Below, piece by piece: positions 53,850-64,000 of a stretch of 64,000 nucleotides of DNA. A model generated the notes under the pieces. The model searched no databases and had not been told where the DNA came from. It was given only the letters and a program-made list of their open reading frames with translations. Position numbers and translations under genes: made by a program. Numbering within the stretch: position 1 is the stretch's first letter; the number at the start of each line of letters is the position of its first letter. Origin of the DNA: Galeruca laticollis (Eukaryota > Arthropoda > Insecta > Coleoptera > Chrysomelidae); the NCBI GenBank assembly GCA_963921935.1, contig OY998177.1:22901926-22965925 (forward strand). Reading direction: 5' to 3'.

Positions 53850-56232
53850 CAGGGTGTCCCGGGACTAATGGGAAATAAGTCAGGAGCGTATAATCTGAGC
53901 TAAAATAATGTTAGTACTTCATATAAACTTTTACTATGCAGGCCCTCGTTTTCGAGTTATAGGCCTCCAAAGTTTTAATTTAGAATTTGGTTTTTATTTG
54001 TATTTTTTGTACCAGTTATTTGATCTTTATAAAATTTACGGCAAAGCTATAATGTATGTGTATGTTTATTTTGGTAAGGTAAACAGATTTACAGTAGTGC
54101 ATTGAAGCCAGGGACGGACTACTCGCTATGGTTAGTGATCCAAAATTTTTGCAGGTATGGCATACCCTGTATGAAATTATCGAAATTCACTTCCCCACAC
54201 ATTAAGCTAACGAAAAGGTACTCTTGTTGGAATTCGATAAAATGAGCCGTTTGGCTAATATTTACAGTTTTATTACTGCACTACGTACCAGTTTACGCAT
54301 TCACCATTTTTATAAGTACACAACGAGGTAAAACTAACTTTTAATAGATGTCCAAAATTTACCTAGAGTACTACAACAAAATAATTTAACGATAGCAGAA
54401 GATGAAAAACATTACCGACTTATTAATTGGAAAGTTGGTAAAAACTTTTTATAAGTGTTTTTACCGTTTATCAGTACTTGTCAATAATTCATAAGTCCCT
54501 AATTTAACAGTTACAATAGTAGAATTCGCTTTTATTGAGTACGCAGATGAACATCTAATGTATGGACTGGCTTCTCGAAACTGTTTAGAGGCCAAAAGGC
54601 TTTATGAAGAACATTTTGCAAACAGAGCATTGCCAGACAGACGAATGTTTGGGCGTATTGATCTCAGGTTACGAGAAACAGGTATGAATAAGTAAATGTA
54701 ATTTTCCATGTATACAAAACAAAATTTTAAATTTTAGGAAGATTTTCTCCAGAAAAAGCTGGAGAAGGTCCAGTACGAAGCATACGTACTGTGGCATTTG
54801 AACAAGACTTGTTAAATGCAGTTGATAATGAACCATCGAGTTTTAGAAAATTATTAAGACAACATAACGTCTCGAAATCAGTTGTTCATCGCGTCCTAAA
54901 AGAACAGCTGTTATATCCTTTTCACATGAAAAAAGTACACCGTATGACAGTGGCTGATTATCCTGCTCGACTTGAGTATAGCCAGTGGTTTCTGCGACAA
55001 CAACAAGCAGACAACACATTTATTAGTAACGTTCTCTTTACGAACGAACCGGGTTTCACCAGAGATGGAATCATAAATTCTCATAATATGCATTTATGGG
55101 ATGATGTGAATCCACATGGCATTATCCAAACTAGGATCCAGCATAGATTCATGGTTAATGTTTGGCAATAATAGTTGGCAATAATTTGATACAGCCATAC
55201 TTTATTGACGGTACTTTTACCGGTCAGAGATATTAGGAGTTTTTTGCAAAATGAGTTATGGAACCTGTTTGATGATGTGCTACTACAAACTCGTAGGAAT
55301 TTATGGTTCATGCATGATGGGGCCCCTCCTCATTTCAGTTTAGATGTACGACAGCATTTACACACAAGGCTTCCTAATAGATGGATTGGTCGTGGAGGCC
55401 CTTTTCAATGGCCACCGCGATCAGGAGACGTTAATCCTATGGATTTCTTTCTCTAGGGTTATCTCAAAAGTAAGGTATACGCAACACCTGTGCAAACAAG
55501 GCAAGATTTAATAGACAGAATTGTGTTACACTGCAATGTTATAAGAAATAGTGTGAAATTGCTTTTTCAAGTGCAAAGAAACAACCTTCGTAGACTTAGA
55601 ATGTGCGTGGAAGTGGGAGGAGCTCATATTGAACATTTATTAGAATAACGTTAGTTTTTGTTGTTGTTTAGGAATTAGTTTTAGTCTAATGTTTTATAAC
55701 TTTTCTTAATGGTTTAATAATGTTATGTTCGTAATTTTGATTAAAAGCAAGTAAATTCTGGACATCGTATTAATAAGTTAGTTAGGTAGATTTGTACGTA
55801 GTGCATTAATAAAACTGTAAATATTAGCCAAACGGCTTATTTTATCGAATTCCAACAAGAGTACCTTTTCGTTAGCTTAATGTGTGGGGAAGTGAATTTC
55901 GATAATTTCATACAGGGTGTGCCATACCTGCAAAATTTTTGGATCACTAACAATTGCGAGTAGTCCGTCCCTGGCTTCAATGCACTACTGTAAATCTGTT
56001 TACCTTACAAAAATAAACAAACACTTACATTATAGCTTCGCCGTAAATTTTATGAAGATCAAGTAACTAGTACAAAAAATAAAAATAAAAACCAAATTCA
56101 AAATTCAAACTTTGGAGGCCTATAACTCGAAAACGAGGGCCTGCATAGTAAAAGTTTATATGAAGTACTAACATTATTTTGGCTCATATTATACTCTCCT
56201 GACTTTTTTCCCATTAGTCCCAGGACACCCTG
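53850..56232 (+). mobile_element. TA-inserting DDE transposon with 439 bp inverted repeats
   Basis: 2383 bp, flanked by TA (53848-53849 and 56233-56234). The left end CAGGGTGTCCCGGGACTAAT is mirrored at the right (ATTAGTCCCAGGACACCCTG). The inverted repeats extend over 53850-54288 and 55795-56232 with few differences. A second CAGGGTRTGCCATACCTGCA-like block sits inside each arm (near 54160 and 55915). The transposase lies between the arms. Confidence 0.85.
54540..55647 (+). pseudogene. Mariner/IS630-type transposase, inactivated
   Basis: Exon 1 (to 54681) reads YADEHLMYGLASRNCLEAKR, EEHFANRALPDRRMFGRIDL and RLRETG. An intron of 56 nt (GTATGA...TTTTAG, 54682-54737) follows. Exon 2 then gives RFSPEKAGEGPVRSIRTVAF, an HTH (FRKLLRQHNVSKSVVHRVLK), FTNEPGFTRDG, HRFMVNVWQ, two stops near 55170, a frameshift, then MHDGAPPHFSLDVRQHLHTR, RWIGRGGPFQWPPRSGDVNP and MDFFL. 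The first catalytic Asp is Asn (FTNEPG for FTDEAG). The second (HDGAP) and third (GDVNPMD) Asp regions remain. A TAG at 55454-55456 replaces the usual Trp. The C-terminus continues to about 55647 (RRLRMCVEVGGAHIEHLLE). The element could only be moved by another copy. Confidence 0.75.
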
Positions 56233-56234
56233 TA

Positions 56235-57533
56235 TATTGTATAATAGTATAATAAGCTTCCTGAGGTTACTACGACAAAAATAATAATAAAAAATTGTAA
56301 TATTTCAATTGGAGTGTCATATAGGATGTCGCCTTACCACATTCAAACAACACGAGCCGCCACTGATATTTATACAAATCGAAACATTTTTCGCGCACTT
56401 TTTTATCATTATTTTCACACATTTTCATTAAACGACAACAACCCTGCTTCCTTTTCGATATTTTTTATTTTCTTAATTTACCATGTGAAAATACATCTGG
56501 ACATTATTTCACTGTGTAAGTAAACATAATATAAATAAGAATATGTGCTTACGTTGGTTTTTATCTTTAATAAATTCTAAAATAATCTGTTGGGAAAACC
56601 ACCAACAGTGCAGATGCTTTGTCGCTTTGTTTTGACAAAAAAAGGTAAATAGAAATACTGCTGCTCATTTTCCTTCAAAACTAAATAAACCGCAGGCAAA
56701 ACATCCCATTTGAAACGAAAGTTTCTGCTCGATGGAGTCCTAATTTATTCTGAATCTTACAGAGAGAAAAGGAAAAATGAAAAATATAGCTGCCAGATTA
56801 ATCTATAAATGAAAGTTACATGGAATTATTAAAACTGTGTTCATTTTACCGTAACTTTTCCAAATTACTAAGTAATGTCAGTAATTATTCCTATATGATA
56901 TCAGCTACTTCTCTCTATAAGTTGTCATAATTTCAGAAATTGTTACACCAAAAATGAGAAAAAGTCTTTCTCGAGAATAGATACAGCTAAATATGTATTC
57001 AGTCCTTTATTGTGGTTTCCACCGTATAATCAAAATATGCATGTCTGGAGAACGGTACCACTTCTGAATATTATTGCCAAACATTTTATACAGTGCGTCG
57101 ATAAACCAACAAATAAATACACTATTAGCTGAACAAACAATAAGATGAGAAAATCCCGAATCACGTCGAATTTGGACTTTAATTTATCATATTTTAAAAG
57201 AATAATCTATGATACAAGGTGAATAACATTTGAGTGATGACGTCGGTTACATTTTTTTTGAATGAAACACCTCCTCTTTTTCAATTTGCTAATATTCTTT
57301 CCTGAGCCGATTGCAAAAATCTATTAAGTTAATTTAAAACGATATCAACAAAATCAAACTAAAGAGAATTTACGGTGAATGTGTTCAAATGTTCTCCATT
57401 GACCTCTAAACAATTTAAAAAGGATATTAACCGTTGCAATTGTGTTTCTTATTTCTGGTAGTTTCCTAGCATTATTGACCACAAGATTTAGTTTGTCGCT
57501 TGAGCAATGGAAAAATAAATATTTACTGTCCTT
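56235..57533. other. Noncoding, nothing recognised
   Basis: AT-rich with short frames only; no repeat or transposon motif seen in about 1.3 kb. Confidence 0.4.
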
Positions 57534-57878
57534 TTACTTCAGAATGGTCTGCACAATACCTTCTTTTCCATCCATCGTAAAACAGCTGTCAAATCCAACA
57601 CAATACTCTGCTGAAATATACTGATCAACTAAGAAACTCTGAATTGCGGTGATGATTGTAGGAGTATATTGGGATTCCAAATCAAATTGTAACCCCAACA
57701 ATAAATTCAGAATGGTCTGCACAATACCTTCTTTTCCATCCATCGTAGAACATCTGTCAAATCCAAATCCAACACAATTCTCTTCTGAAATATACCGATT
57801 AACTAAGAAACTCTGAATTGCGGTGATGATTGTAGGAGTATATTGGGATTTCAAATCAAATTGTAACCCCAACAACAA
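57534..57878 (-). pseudogene. hAT-like transposase fragment, tandemly duplicated
   Basis: A 173 bp unit occurs twice in tandem (about 57538-57705 and 57711-57880) and stays in frame. Each copy reads LGLQFDLKSQYTPTIITAIQ, then CVGFGFDRCSTMDGKEGIVQ. The second motif resembles the GFGFDGCSTMAGK segment of hAT-type (DUF4371/ZMYM-like) transposases. The copies differ at several positions (GFGFDRCST against GFDSCFT), so the duplication is not recent. Only about 55 codons of the family are present. Confidence 0.45.
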
Positions 57879-57880
57879 TT

Positions 57881-59300
57881 GTCAGGTTGATAGATATCCA
57901 GGTTGGAAAAGTTGTCACTTTGGAGTTCGACTGTTGGAGGCGATATATGTGAGAGGTCGGGGGAACCAATTTTGATTGAGACTCGACGAGACGACGATCT
58001 AAAAATTCTCTTATTGGAACGCCATTTTGCTTTCCACCTGTTCGCTGAAGCACAAGGTTGGATCTTCGGAATAACTTTAAAAACCCGCCATAGGCTGGTG
58101 TATAAGATTTATTATTACCAAATATTTAGCTCTTATTTGAGGAATAGCAGTTATTTGACCGTCTTGACGGGATATTTTTTTTGGAATATTTATTTCTATT
58201 TCGTCTCGTGGGCAATTTCGCCGTAGGATCTTGAAAAGCTGCGGAGGGTTTATTTTTCTGGTGTTTATTTTTCTGGTTGTCTGTTGGTGTCTGGGCCTTG
58301 AAGCCTAGAATTTATTGGAGCCTTACGTAAAGGCTTTGTTTTTTTCATTGTTTTCATTTCTACCGAACCTAATCCAATAGGGTTGGTGTTGAGTGATCGT
58401 GACATCGTGGGAATTCGACTACTTTGCATAAGAATCTCTGTAAGGGAAGAAAATGTGGAATGTAGATAATTTAGCTGATAAAGTTATCGATGATATTATT
58501 ACCATTGTAGGTACTAGTGATAGTGATATTGATGATGAGAAATAGAGAAATGACAAAGGGTGAGTTCTAACATAGTTTTTCGGTGTTACGAGTTTGATTT
58601 TTATAATTCTTATTTTTGTACCTATGATTTCCTGTATTGAGAAAAAAATCCTTTTGTTTCCATTGAAGAATTTTCTTTGTTTTATAAATGCTTCTCACGC
58701 CAAAACAATAGTTCAGGAAATTGTAACGATGCTATTTTTGACCCCAAAAAAACATCCACGTCACTGTGCAAGACCTATATCGGTGCAGGCGGAGATCATT
58801 GCACTTTTCAAACTTCATGGTTCGACTTTATATAAGTTGAAGGTTTTTATAATCAATATTACTCACGGAGATCAATTTCACTTCCACTGTCGTCATCCAA
58901 ATTGATAATAAACTTTTCTTTGGGAATTTTTCCTATATAATTTAACTTTTCCACCTTTTTAATATAGGAATCACACTTAGCCTAGATAATATCAGGAATG
59001 TTTGTAGTTCCTGTTTGAGTGAGAGCTACCACAGTTGAACTTAAGGTTGGAGAAGTATTATTTCATCAAACTGCTGAACTAAGCTGATGCCATATATGTT
59101 TAATTGGGTTGAACATACGCAGGAAGTTGGTATACAGTATGTCCCAAAATTTCAGCAAATGATTCACAAAAGTATTTCATTTTTATTGAAACCCTGCGTA
59201 AATTTCTAGTAGGTAACTGGTTTCTGTATATTTTTTCACATATTACATACCATTATTTAACATATTTTCTTGTATAATGGCTTTGGTGTCATTTGAACAT
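57881..59300. other. Noncoding, nothing recognised
   Basis: Several frames of 60-107 codons occur on both strands (for example 57903-58226 +) but none shows a motif. A small acidic frame near 58453 (MWNVDNLADKVIDDIITIVG) is unassigned. Confidence 0.35.
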
Positions 59301-59310
59301 GGGGTTTTAT

Positions 59311-59622
59311 CTAGTCTTCGTCTGTGGTATTATCCATGACGATAGTACTGTTGGGTGGAATATTTACTATGAGTCTATTTTGGAACCAGTCTTCAAATAA
59401 TTCGCCTGTATTATCATCATGATAATCGACTAAAGATGTCTTAATATTCTTTGCAGATAAAGACAACGCATTTGGTACAAAACCATTTTTGGTTCCTGCA
59501 TGAATTATCGTAATGCGTTTGCCTTTATTAGACGGCGCATTAGTTTGGCACAAATCAGATGAGTCTATCCAACTTTTGTTTGGAATATCGTGTGTATCGA
59601 AACAAGTGTACATCACAGCCAT
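59311..59622 (-). pseudogene. DDE_3-type transposase fragment
   Basis: The frame reads SNKGKRITIIHAGTKNGFVP, NALSLSAKNIKTSLVDYHDD, GELFEDWFQNRLIVNIPPNS and TIVMDNTTDED. This is the middle of an insect IS630/mariner-related endonuclease (GKR.II.HAG...GF.P...DYH.D.N...F..WF...L..PPNS.IVMDN), and the Asp of VMDN is the second catalytic residue. The sequence after it (normally AxYHS) is lost, and the N-terminal part is absent. Confidence 0.6.
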
Positions 59623-59784
59623 CTAGTTTTCATTAACCGCCAGAGTAAAAGGGTTACTTACTATTATAGAAAATGCGGAATACGGTGTTTTTGTTAATAA
59701 GCACTTTCTTGCACAGCTTGATCCTTGGATATTCCACGTTTCATAAGGGACGTACCGCACCTCCAAAACTCTCAATGAAAATAC

Positions 59785-60180
59785 CATAAGATGGTACACG
59801 GGTGGCTCAAAAACTACCAGAAGAGCTGGCACTGGAGTATTCGGGCCTGGCATCAGATACTCATTATCGTTAGGCTCATGTCCGAGCGTCTTTAAAAGGC
59901 AGAAATACTCGCGATCGAGTGATGATTGAAAATGAACCTAGAAAGAAACTATTTGAAATGTGACATAACGATTCATTCTTATGGCCAATCAGCTATCAAA
60001 GCATTGAGCTCCCATGTCATTGACTCGAAGTTGGTATGGGAGTGCCGAAGGAAACTTGATGAACCAGGAAAGAATAACAGGGTCTCTTTAGTCTGGGTTC
60101 ATGGCCAGTCGGGAATCACAGGAAATGAAGAGGCCAATACACTTGCCATAAATGAAAGAGTTTTGGAATAAGTAGGAAAC
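59785..60180 (+). pseudogene. LINE RNase H domain, part 1
   Basis: The plus-strand frames read IRWYTGGSKTTRRAGTGVFG, then ITIHSYGQSAIKALSSHVID, KLVWECRRKLDEPGKNNRVS and LVWVHGQSGITGNEEANTLA. This is the RNase H domain found at the end of I/R1-type LINEs. Three catalytic Asp are replaced: TDGS is TGGS, YSDSQ is HSYGQ, and KADELA is EANTLA. The C-terminal continuation lies at 63820-64000, beyond the inserted gypsy element. Confidence 0.65.
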
Positions 60181-60256
60181 GGAAAAAGAGCCGCTCTGGT
60201 GGTGCCTTCCCATGCTGGATCACTCCAAAAATTTCCTGCCGAACTTTGACACTGCT

Positions 60257-60348
60257 TGTAATATTACAACTAAACTGAGTTGGGGCTTCAATCAACTTTC
60301 AACTTCACAGTGACAATAAACGAATAACGCAAAATGGACTATATAACA
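60257..60348 (-). repeat. 3' LTR of gypsy copy 3
   Basis: 92 bp sharing CTGAGTTGGGGCTTCAATCA-like sequence and CAGTGACAATAAAC with the 5' LTR, with TG...CA ends. Confidence 0.8.
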
Positions 60349-60489
60349 TTCTTCCCCTCTTCAGTTTCTTATGAAATCTTCAAAATGCTTTTGAGGGTTT
60401 CTATTTTGTTCTGAACGATGGGGCAAAATCTCTTTCACATGATCAAATTGAACATTGGGATTACTTTTTTTCTTGTCTAAGCCTTTCTC

Positions 60490-61060
60490 TTATATCACCG
60501 AACCATCAGTTGAACCTGAACCCAAATTTTGTTGATCTAGATTTTTACTGGTTTCCTTTAGCAATGATGTATCTCCTCGAGGTGCCAGATGTCGAGTTGA
60601 AACAGTAGTTTCTCTACCATTAGAAAACCTTACGTGAGCATAATCTGGATTTACTTCGACCAGTTCCACTTCTTCCACTGAGGGTTCGTATGTATTCGCT
60701 CTAACGTGCCTTCTTAAGAATACAGTGCCAGGAGTAGAAAGTCATGTTGGAATTGATAATCCATTTTGCGATCTTCATGGATGAATAAACATTCTCTCAC
60801 GAGGAGAACAATCAGTTGCCGTACATAGAAGGGACCTTATTGAATGCAGAGCTTCTTGCAAAACTAAATCCCAATTATCCTCAGGTTCTTTGATTTCAGT
60901 GCCAACTGAATGTATTTCCATATTATACCATTATATATCTCGCATTGTCCATTTCCTTGAGGATTATACGCAGTTGTACGACTTGAAGCAATACCGTTTG
61001 ATTGCAAATATTCTTTCATCTCATGGGATATCAGCGAGATGTCGATTTTATCAGAGTTGC
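60490..61060 (-). pseudogene. Gypsy copy 3 integrase C-terminal half
   Basis: The frame from about 61040 reads ISHEMKEYLQSNGIASSRTT, AYNPQGNGQCEIYNGIIWKY and IQLALKSKNL, with the catalytic Glu in GQCE. After further breaks the C-terminal domain reads RRHVRANTYEPSVEEVELVE, VNPDYAHVRFSNGRETTVST and RHLAPRGD (60490-60720). It joins abruptly to the zinc-finger part at about 61035. The segment holding the first two catalytic Asp is missing. Confidence 0.65.
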
Positions 61061-61804
61061 CTGACTTTTAAAAAATCTTGGCTTGATTTCGGCGCAAACT
61101 GGACACAATGCGGTAATTTTTCGAATATCATCCAAGGAAAAAGGTAGATTTTTCCATCGAATCCAATGATACAACCAAGTCACTCCGGGATGACATAACG
61201 AGGTATGTAATTTATATAAAGTTTTATTACTTTGTTCTCTTGATATACCTGAAATTATTCTTGAAAAAGTATCAGCTACTGTATTTTCTAGTCCAGGTCT
61301 ATAAATGATGTAACTGAAACAGAATAATTCTAGGCGCCACCGCATAAACTTTTCATATTTTATTTTACTTGAAACTTTATGATCAAACATGGAAGACCCT
61401 GATCTCTGGTCTGTTATGAGTTTGAAATGTCGCTCAATTAGGAAGTATATCCACTTCTTGAGTGCTTCAACTATAGCGTATGCTTTTTTTTCCACACATG
61501 AATGTCTTCTTTCAGTACTAGAGAGAGTCCTTGAGAAAAATGCTACAGGTTTGCCATCTTGGGAGAGCTGAGCTGCTATCGCATTCTCTGAGGCATCGGT
61601 TTCCACAGTGAATATAGCAGTGTCATCAATTGATTTAAAAGTTGCATTAGCAATGCGTTTCTTCAGAATTTCAAAGACTGCTACAGCTCTGTAAGACAAA
61701 GGAAAGGTTTTGCATTCTACTAATGGGTAAATCTTTTCAGAAAACTTGGGAACCCATTTTGAGTAATGTGCAAACATTCCCATTAATTGACGGAGAGAGG
61801 ACAT
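61031..61804 (-). pseudogene. Gypsy copy 3 RNase H and integrase zinc finger
   Basis: The 257-codon frame begins MSSLRQLMGMFAHYSKWVPK (RT thumb). It passes through RNase H (FTVETDASENAIAAQLSQDG, RHSCVEKKAYAIVEALKKWI, ELFCFSYIIYRPGLENTVAD) to the H2C2 finger (LHTSLCHPGVTWLYHWIRWK, then LCPVCAEIKP). The RNase H Asp of TDAS is present. The frame is open, but integrase ends just after the finger. Confidence 0.75.
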
Positions 61805-62563
61805 GTTGTTCGGTATAGGTAGTTCCAGAAGTAGGTAGTTCCAGAAGTGACTTCAATCTATCAGGGTCAGGTTTGATTGTTTTATTCTCTATACAATAAC
61901 AAAGAATTTTTATTTTGTTCGAAGAGAACACACACTTTTTTTCATTTAAAGTTAGGTTATACTTCTCGGCAGCTTCCATGAAAAGATGAAGATTATGGTC
62001 ATGATGTGCTTTATCGGATCCGCAAATCGTCACGTGGTCTAAATACGAAAAAGTATCTTTCAAACCCTCTTTGTTGATGATGTTTTGAATTACCCTCTGA
62101 AAGCATACAACTCCATTTGTAACTCCGAACGGAATTCTAAGAAATTGATAGAGGTTACCACAAGCTTCGAAGGCGGTGAACTTCTTTTCTTCTCCTCTGA
62201 TGGGGATCTGATGGTAGGTACTACAAAGGTCTATGGAACTGAATATATCATACTTTGATTCCATTCCCACGATATCTTCAATTCGGTGTAGAGGGAAAGC
62301 GTCAAGCATAGTAAATTTATTGATTGTCTGGGAATAATCAATGACCATTCGTTTTTTATGGTTATCGTTTGAAGTTATCAGAACTTGTGCACGCCAGGGT
62401 GAATCACTTGGTTCTGTATTGTTTCATTCAATAACCTTTCGACTTCTTTTTTTATGAACTCGAGATCGTCAGAACAATATCGACGTGATCTCACTGCAAT
62501 AGGTTTACAGTCTATAGATAAATTTGAGAATACATACTGTGAGTGGGCACCTCGATCCACCAA
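61737..62563 (-). pseudogene. Gypsy copy 3 reverse transcriptase
   Basis: 62378-62563 gives KPIAVRSRRYCSDDLEFIKK and EVERLLNE. 61737-62348 gives MVIDYSQTINKFTMLDAFPL, FSSIDLCSTYHQIPIRGEEK, KFTAFEACGNLYQFLRIPFG and FSYLDHVTICGSDKAHHDHN. The active-site box YLDD is YLDH here. A frameshift near 62380 and another near 61830 break the polyprotein. Confidence 0.75.
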
Positions 62564-62828
62564 AAGTTACTTTCACATCTAAGTGTTCTTTGACTAAATT
62601 GTGACCAATAATTATATCTGCGCATAATTCATCCATTATTAGAAGTTTGAAATCTCGATAGATGCTATCCAGTATTCTTATAGAAACGATACAATATCCA
62701 ATCACTTGTGATACTAACGATGTGGAGGCCATTGCTACATCACATGCATAAGGAAATATTTTCAATGTTCTGGATCTTACAACTTTATTTGAAATATAAA
62801 TTCCCGTATCGATCAATGCATCTGTCAC
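62505..62828 (-). pseudogene. Gypsy copy 3 aspartic protease
   Basis: The frame reads TDALIDTGIYISNKVVRSRT, then LCADIIIGHNLVKEHLDVKV. The DTG active site is present and ADIIIGHNLVKEH is the usual second motif (xDIIxGxDFL). One frame change separates it from the upstream zinc knuckle. Confidence 0.65.
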
Positions 62829-62922
62829 AACTCCGTCAACTTCAACTTGAAGGATGGCTTTCGATAGACAAGCTGGCGAGAAAGCTGAAATAGTCGCTAG
62901 TAGAGATCATGTTTGTTTGGCA

Positions 62923-63658
62923 TTATTTCATTGAGTTTCCTCGGGATTTGCAGACTTTTGTGAAATGACCTTTCTTGCCACATGCATGACAGTTGGAATT
63001 TCTAGCTGGACACGTACTACGAAGGTGATAATCATATCCAGAAAAGTAGCATTCGGAAGAAGCAGCAAACGTTGTTGGCGAATCTGAATTTTCTGTATAT
63101 TTTTGAGATTGGTCTTCGTTTCTGTTAGCAGGAGCAGCAGCATTGAACGATCCAAATGGTGATACATACGCCTCAGAATGGCGCAGTTTCCAAGGTTTTT
63201 GTGTTATTTTCAAGTAGTATTTGTCTAATTTGTGATGATATAAGACCACTGATGAAATAATCTCGGATAAATTCATCCCTGTGCTCATCAGCAGATACTA
63301 ATTTGAAATTACACTCTTTACTCATTTGCTTCAAAACTTGAAAAAATTGATCAATGGATTCACTAGTTTGTTGTCGTCTCGTTGAAAGGGAGTGTCTGGC
63401 AAATATTTCATTCCTTGGTTTGACATAAATATTTTTCAAGATGTCGATCGCTTTTTCGTATGTACTACAATCGCTAACATATCCATAAATGGTAGGGCTA
63501 ACATAGTTGATGAGGAGGTTCAGTCGATCTTTTTCTTCCGCAGCTTTAGTAGTTTCGATGAAATTTTCGAAAGAGCGATTCCAATGGGTCCACTGTTGAG
63601 GTGCATCGCTTGAACAGGGTTCGACTTCTAACTTTTCAGGTCTGAGTAGCTTATCCAT
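62923..63658 (-). pseudogene. Gypsy copy 3 gag with zinc knuckles
   Basis: Frame 63173-63658 starts MDKLLRPEKLEVEPCSSDAP and QQWTHWNRSFENFIETTKAA, and ends in VSADEHRDEFIRDYFISGLI. This is a gypsy-type gag of the retroviral-gag superfamily. After a frame change near 63185 it continues to two knuckles (62923-63288): CYFSGYDYHLRSTC, in which one Cys is replaced, and CHACGKKGHFTKVC, which is intact. Confidence 0.75.
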
Positions 63659-63692
63659 TTAATGTTGTGGAAGAAAAAAAAGTTAATTAAAT

Positions 63693-63790
63693 TGTAATAA
63701 TAAACCTAAACTGAATTGAGGCTTTAATCAACTTTTAACTTGACAGTGACAATAAACAAATAACATAATAGCAAAGTGAACTATATAACA
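63693..63790 (-). repeat. 5' LTR of gypsy copy 3
   Basis: 98 bp partner of the LTR at 60257-60348. Downstream (minus sense) the usual TGG-start primer-binding site is not evident. Confidence 0.8.
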
Positions 63791-63819
63791 CTACTAGATA
63801 CAACAATTATTCAGATTTC

Positions 63820-64000
63820 AGTAAAAATGAGCTACGTCTCCTCACGGGCCTCCCTACAGGGCACTGCCGTCTTAAGAAGCATCTAATGGGAATACCTCTA
63901 GCAGATACTGTCGAGTTTAGATTCTGTGGGGAGGAGAAAGAAACTCCAGATCACCTAGTTCTAGAATGGCTCGCTATTCGGAGCCAACGCAAAAAATACT
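63820..64000 (+). pseudogene. LINE RNase H C-terminal region, part 2
   Basis: The frame reads ELRLLTGLPTGHCRLKKHLM, GIPLADTVEFRFCGEEKETP and DHLVLEWLAIRSQRKKY up to the window end. This is the zinc-finger-like tail (LRLLTGLLTGHC...L...G.A....CRFCGEE.ETPEH...ECPAL) that follows RNase H in insect LINEs. It continues the part at 59785-60180. The first Cys of the CRFC motif is Phe here. Confidence 0.65.

Larger units (their letters stand above)
60257..63790 (-). mobile_element. Short-LTR Ty3/gypsy element, copy 3, with both LTRs
   Basis: LTRs are at 60257-60348 and 63693-63790, both TGTAAT...ATATAACA, diverged by point changes and a small indel. The flanks CTGCT (60252-60256) and CTACT (63791-63795) fit a 5-bp duplication with one change. 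A purine-rich tract on the minus strand (GAAGAGGGGAAGAAT, 60349-60363) abuts the 3' LTR. Coding order is gag, protease, RT, RNase H, integrase. It is inserted in a LINE RNase H region. Confidence 0.85.

Noticed and set aside
1..64000. tRNA or rRNA genes
   Set aside because: No cloverleaf with A and B boxes and no rRNA core sequence was recognised by eye; a tRNAscan or Infernal run would settle it.

Overview
The window looks like an AT-rich insect genome, possibly a beetle. The evidence is short U2-type introns, one exon that reads as an arthropod dipeptidyl-peptidase 10/6-like protein, and transposon families typical of insects: BEL/Pao, Ty3/gypsy, Jockey- and RTE-like LINEs, Penelope, piggyBac, mariner, pogo/Tigger and Merlin-like. 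No bacterial genes, tRNA, rRNA or CRISPR were seen. Cellular coding sequence is close to nil. There is one recognised exon (380-593, +), one candidate two-exon gene for a small secreted peptide (2262-2450, +), and a weak candidate terminal exon near 24.86 kb. The rest is probably intron or intergenic DNA swollen by nested mobile elements. Family calls come from reading translated motifs by eye; no database was searched.

Layout. 0.4 kb: DPP10/6-like exon. 3.27-10.65 kb: decayed BEL/Pao element on the minus strand, split by a 3.3 kb orphan insertion (6999-10296) with 14-nt flanking repeats. 10.9-11.7 kb: 3' part of a Tigger/pogo-like transposase. 12.56-12.71 kb: Merlin-like remnant. 12.96-17.4 kb: decayed gypsy element (minus), carrying a 704 bp inverted-repeat element and a perfect 23+1+23 nt palindrome inside its RT. 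17.7-18.1 kb: minisatellite. 19.6-21.1 kb: gypsy gag with repeat-rich leader and primer-binding sites. 21.9-24.1 kb: a block of four different tandem repeats, including a dimeric 183 bp satellite. 24.1-29.5 kb: AT-rich DNA with little recognised. 29.7-30.7 kb: gypsy integrase fragment.

31.8-49.5 kb is a multi-level nest. Jockey-like LINE remnants (minus) are broken by (a) a complete two-exon piggyBac element (33147-35855), (b) a minisatellite (36.43-37.03 kb), and (c) an 884 bp LTR-like segment (37678-38519 plus 47060-47101) flanked by CCTGT. Segment (c) carries a regular array of six 24-nt hairpins with near-constant loops and changing stems. It is itself split by an RTE-like LINE (13-nt target duplication). 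That LINE is split by an intact mariner (38748-40081), and its (TA)n tail holds a 5.8 kb Penelope composite of three copies, one inverted.

50.3-52.7 kb: a second intact piggyBac element, unrelated in sequence to the first, inside a Tigger-like pseudogene. 53.85-56.23 kb: a DDE transposon with 439 bp inverted repeats and an inactivated transposase. 57.5-57.9 kb: tandem-duplicated hAT-like fragment. 59.3 kb: DDE transposase fragment. 59.8-64.0 kb: LINE RNase H region (+) split by a short-LTR gypsy element (60257-63790, minus) whose integrase has lost its central part.

The genes here do not form a pathway. They are selfish elements layered on one another, and three transposases (two piggyBac, one mariner) still have open frames with all catalytic aspartates.
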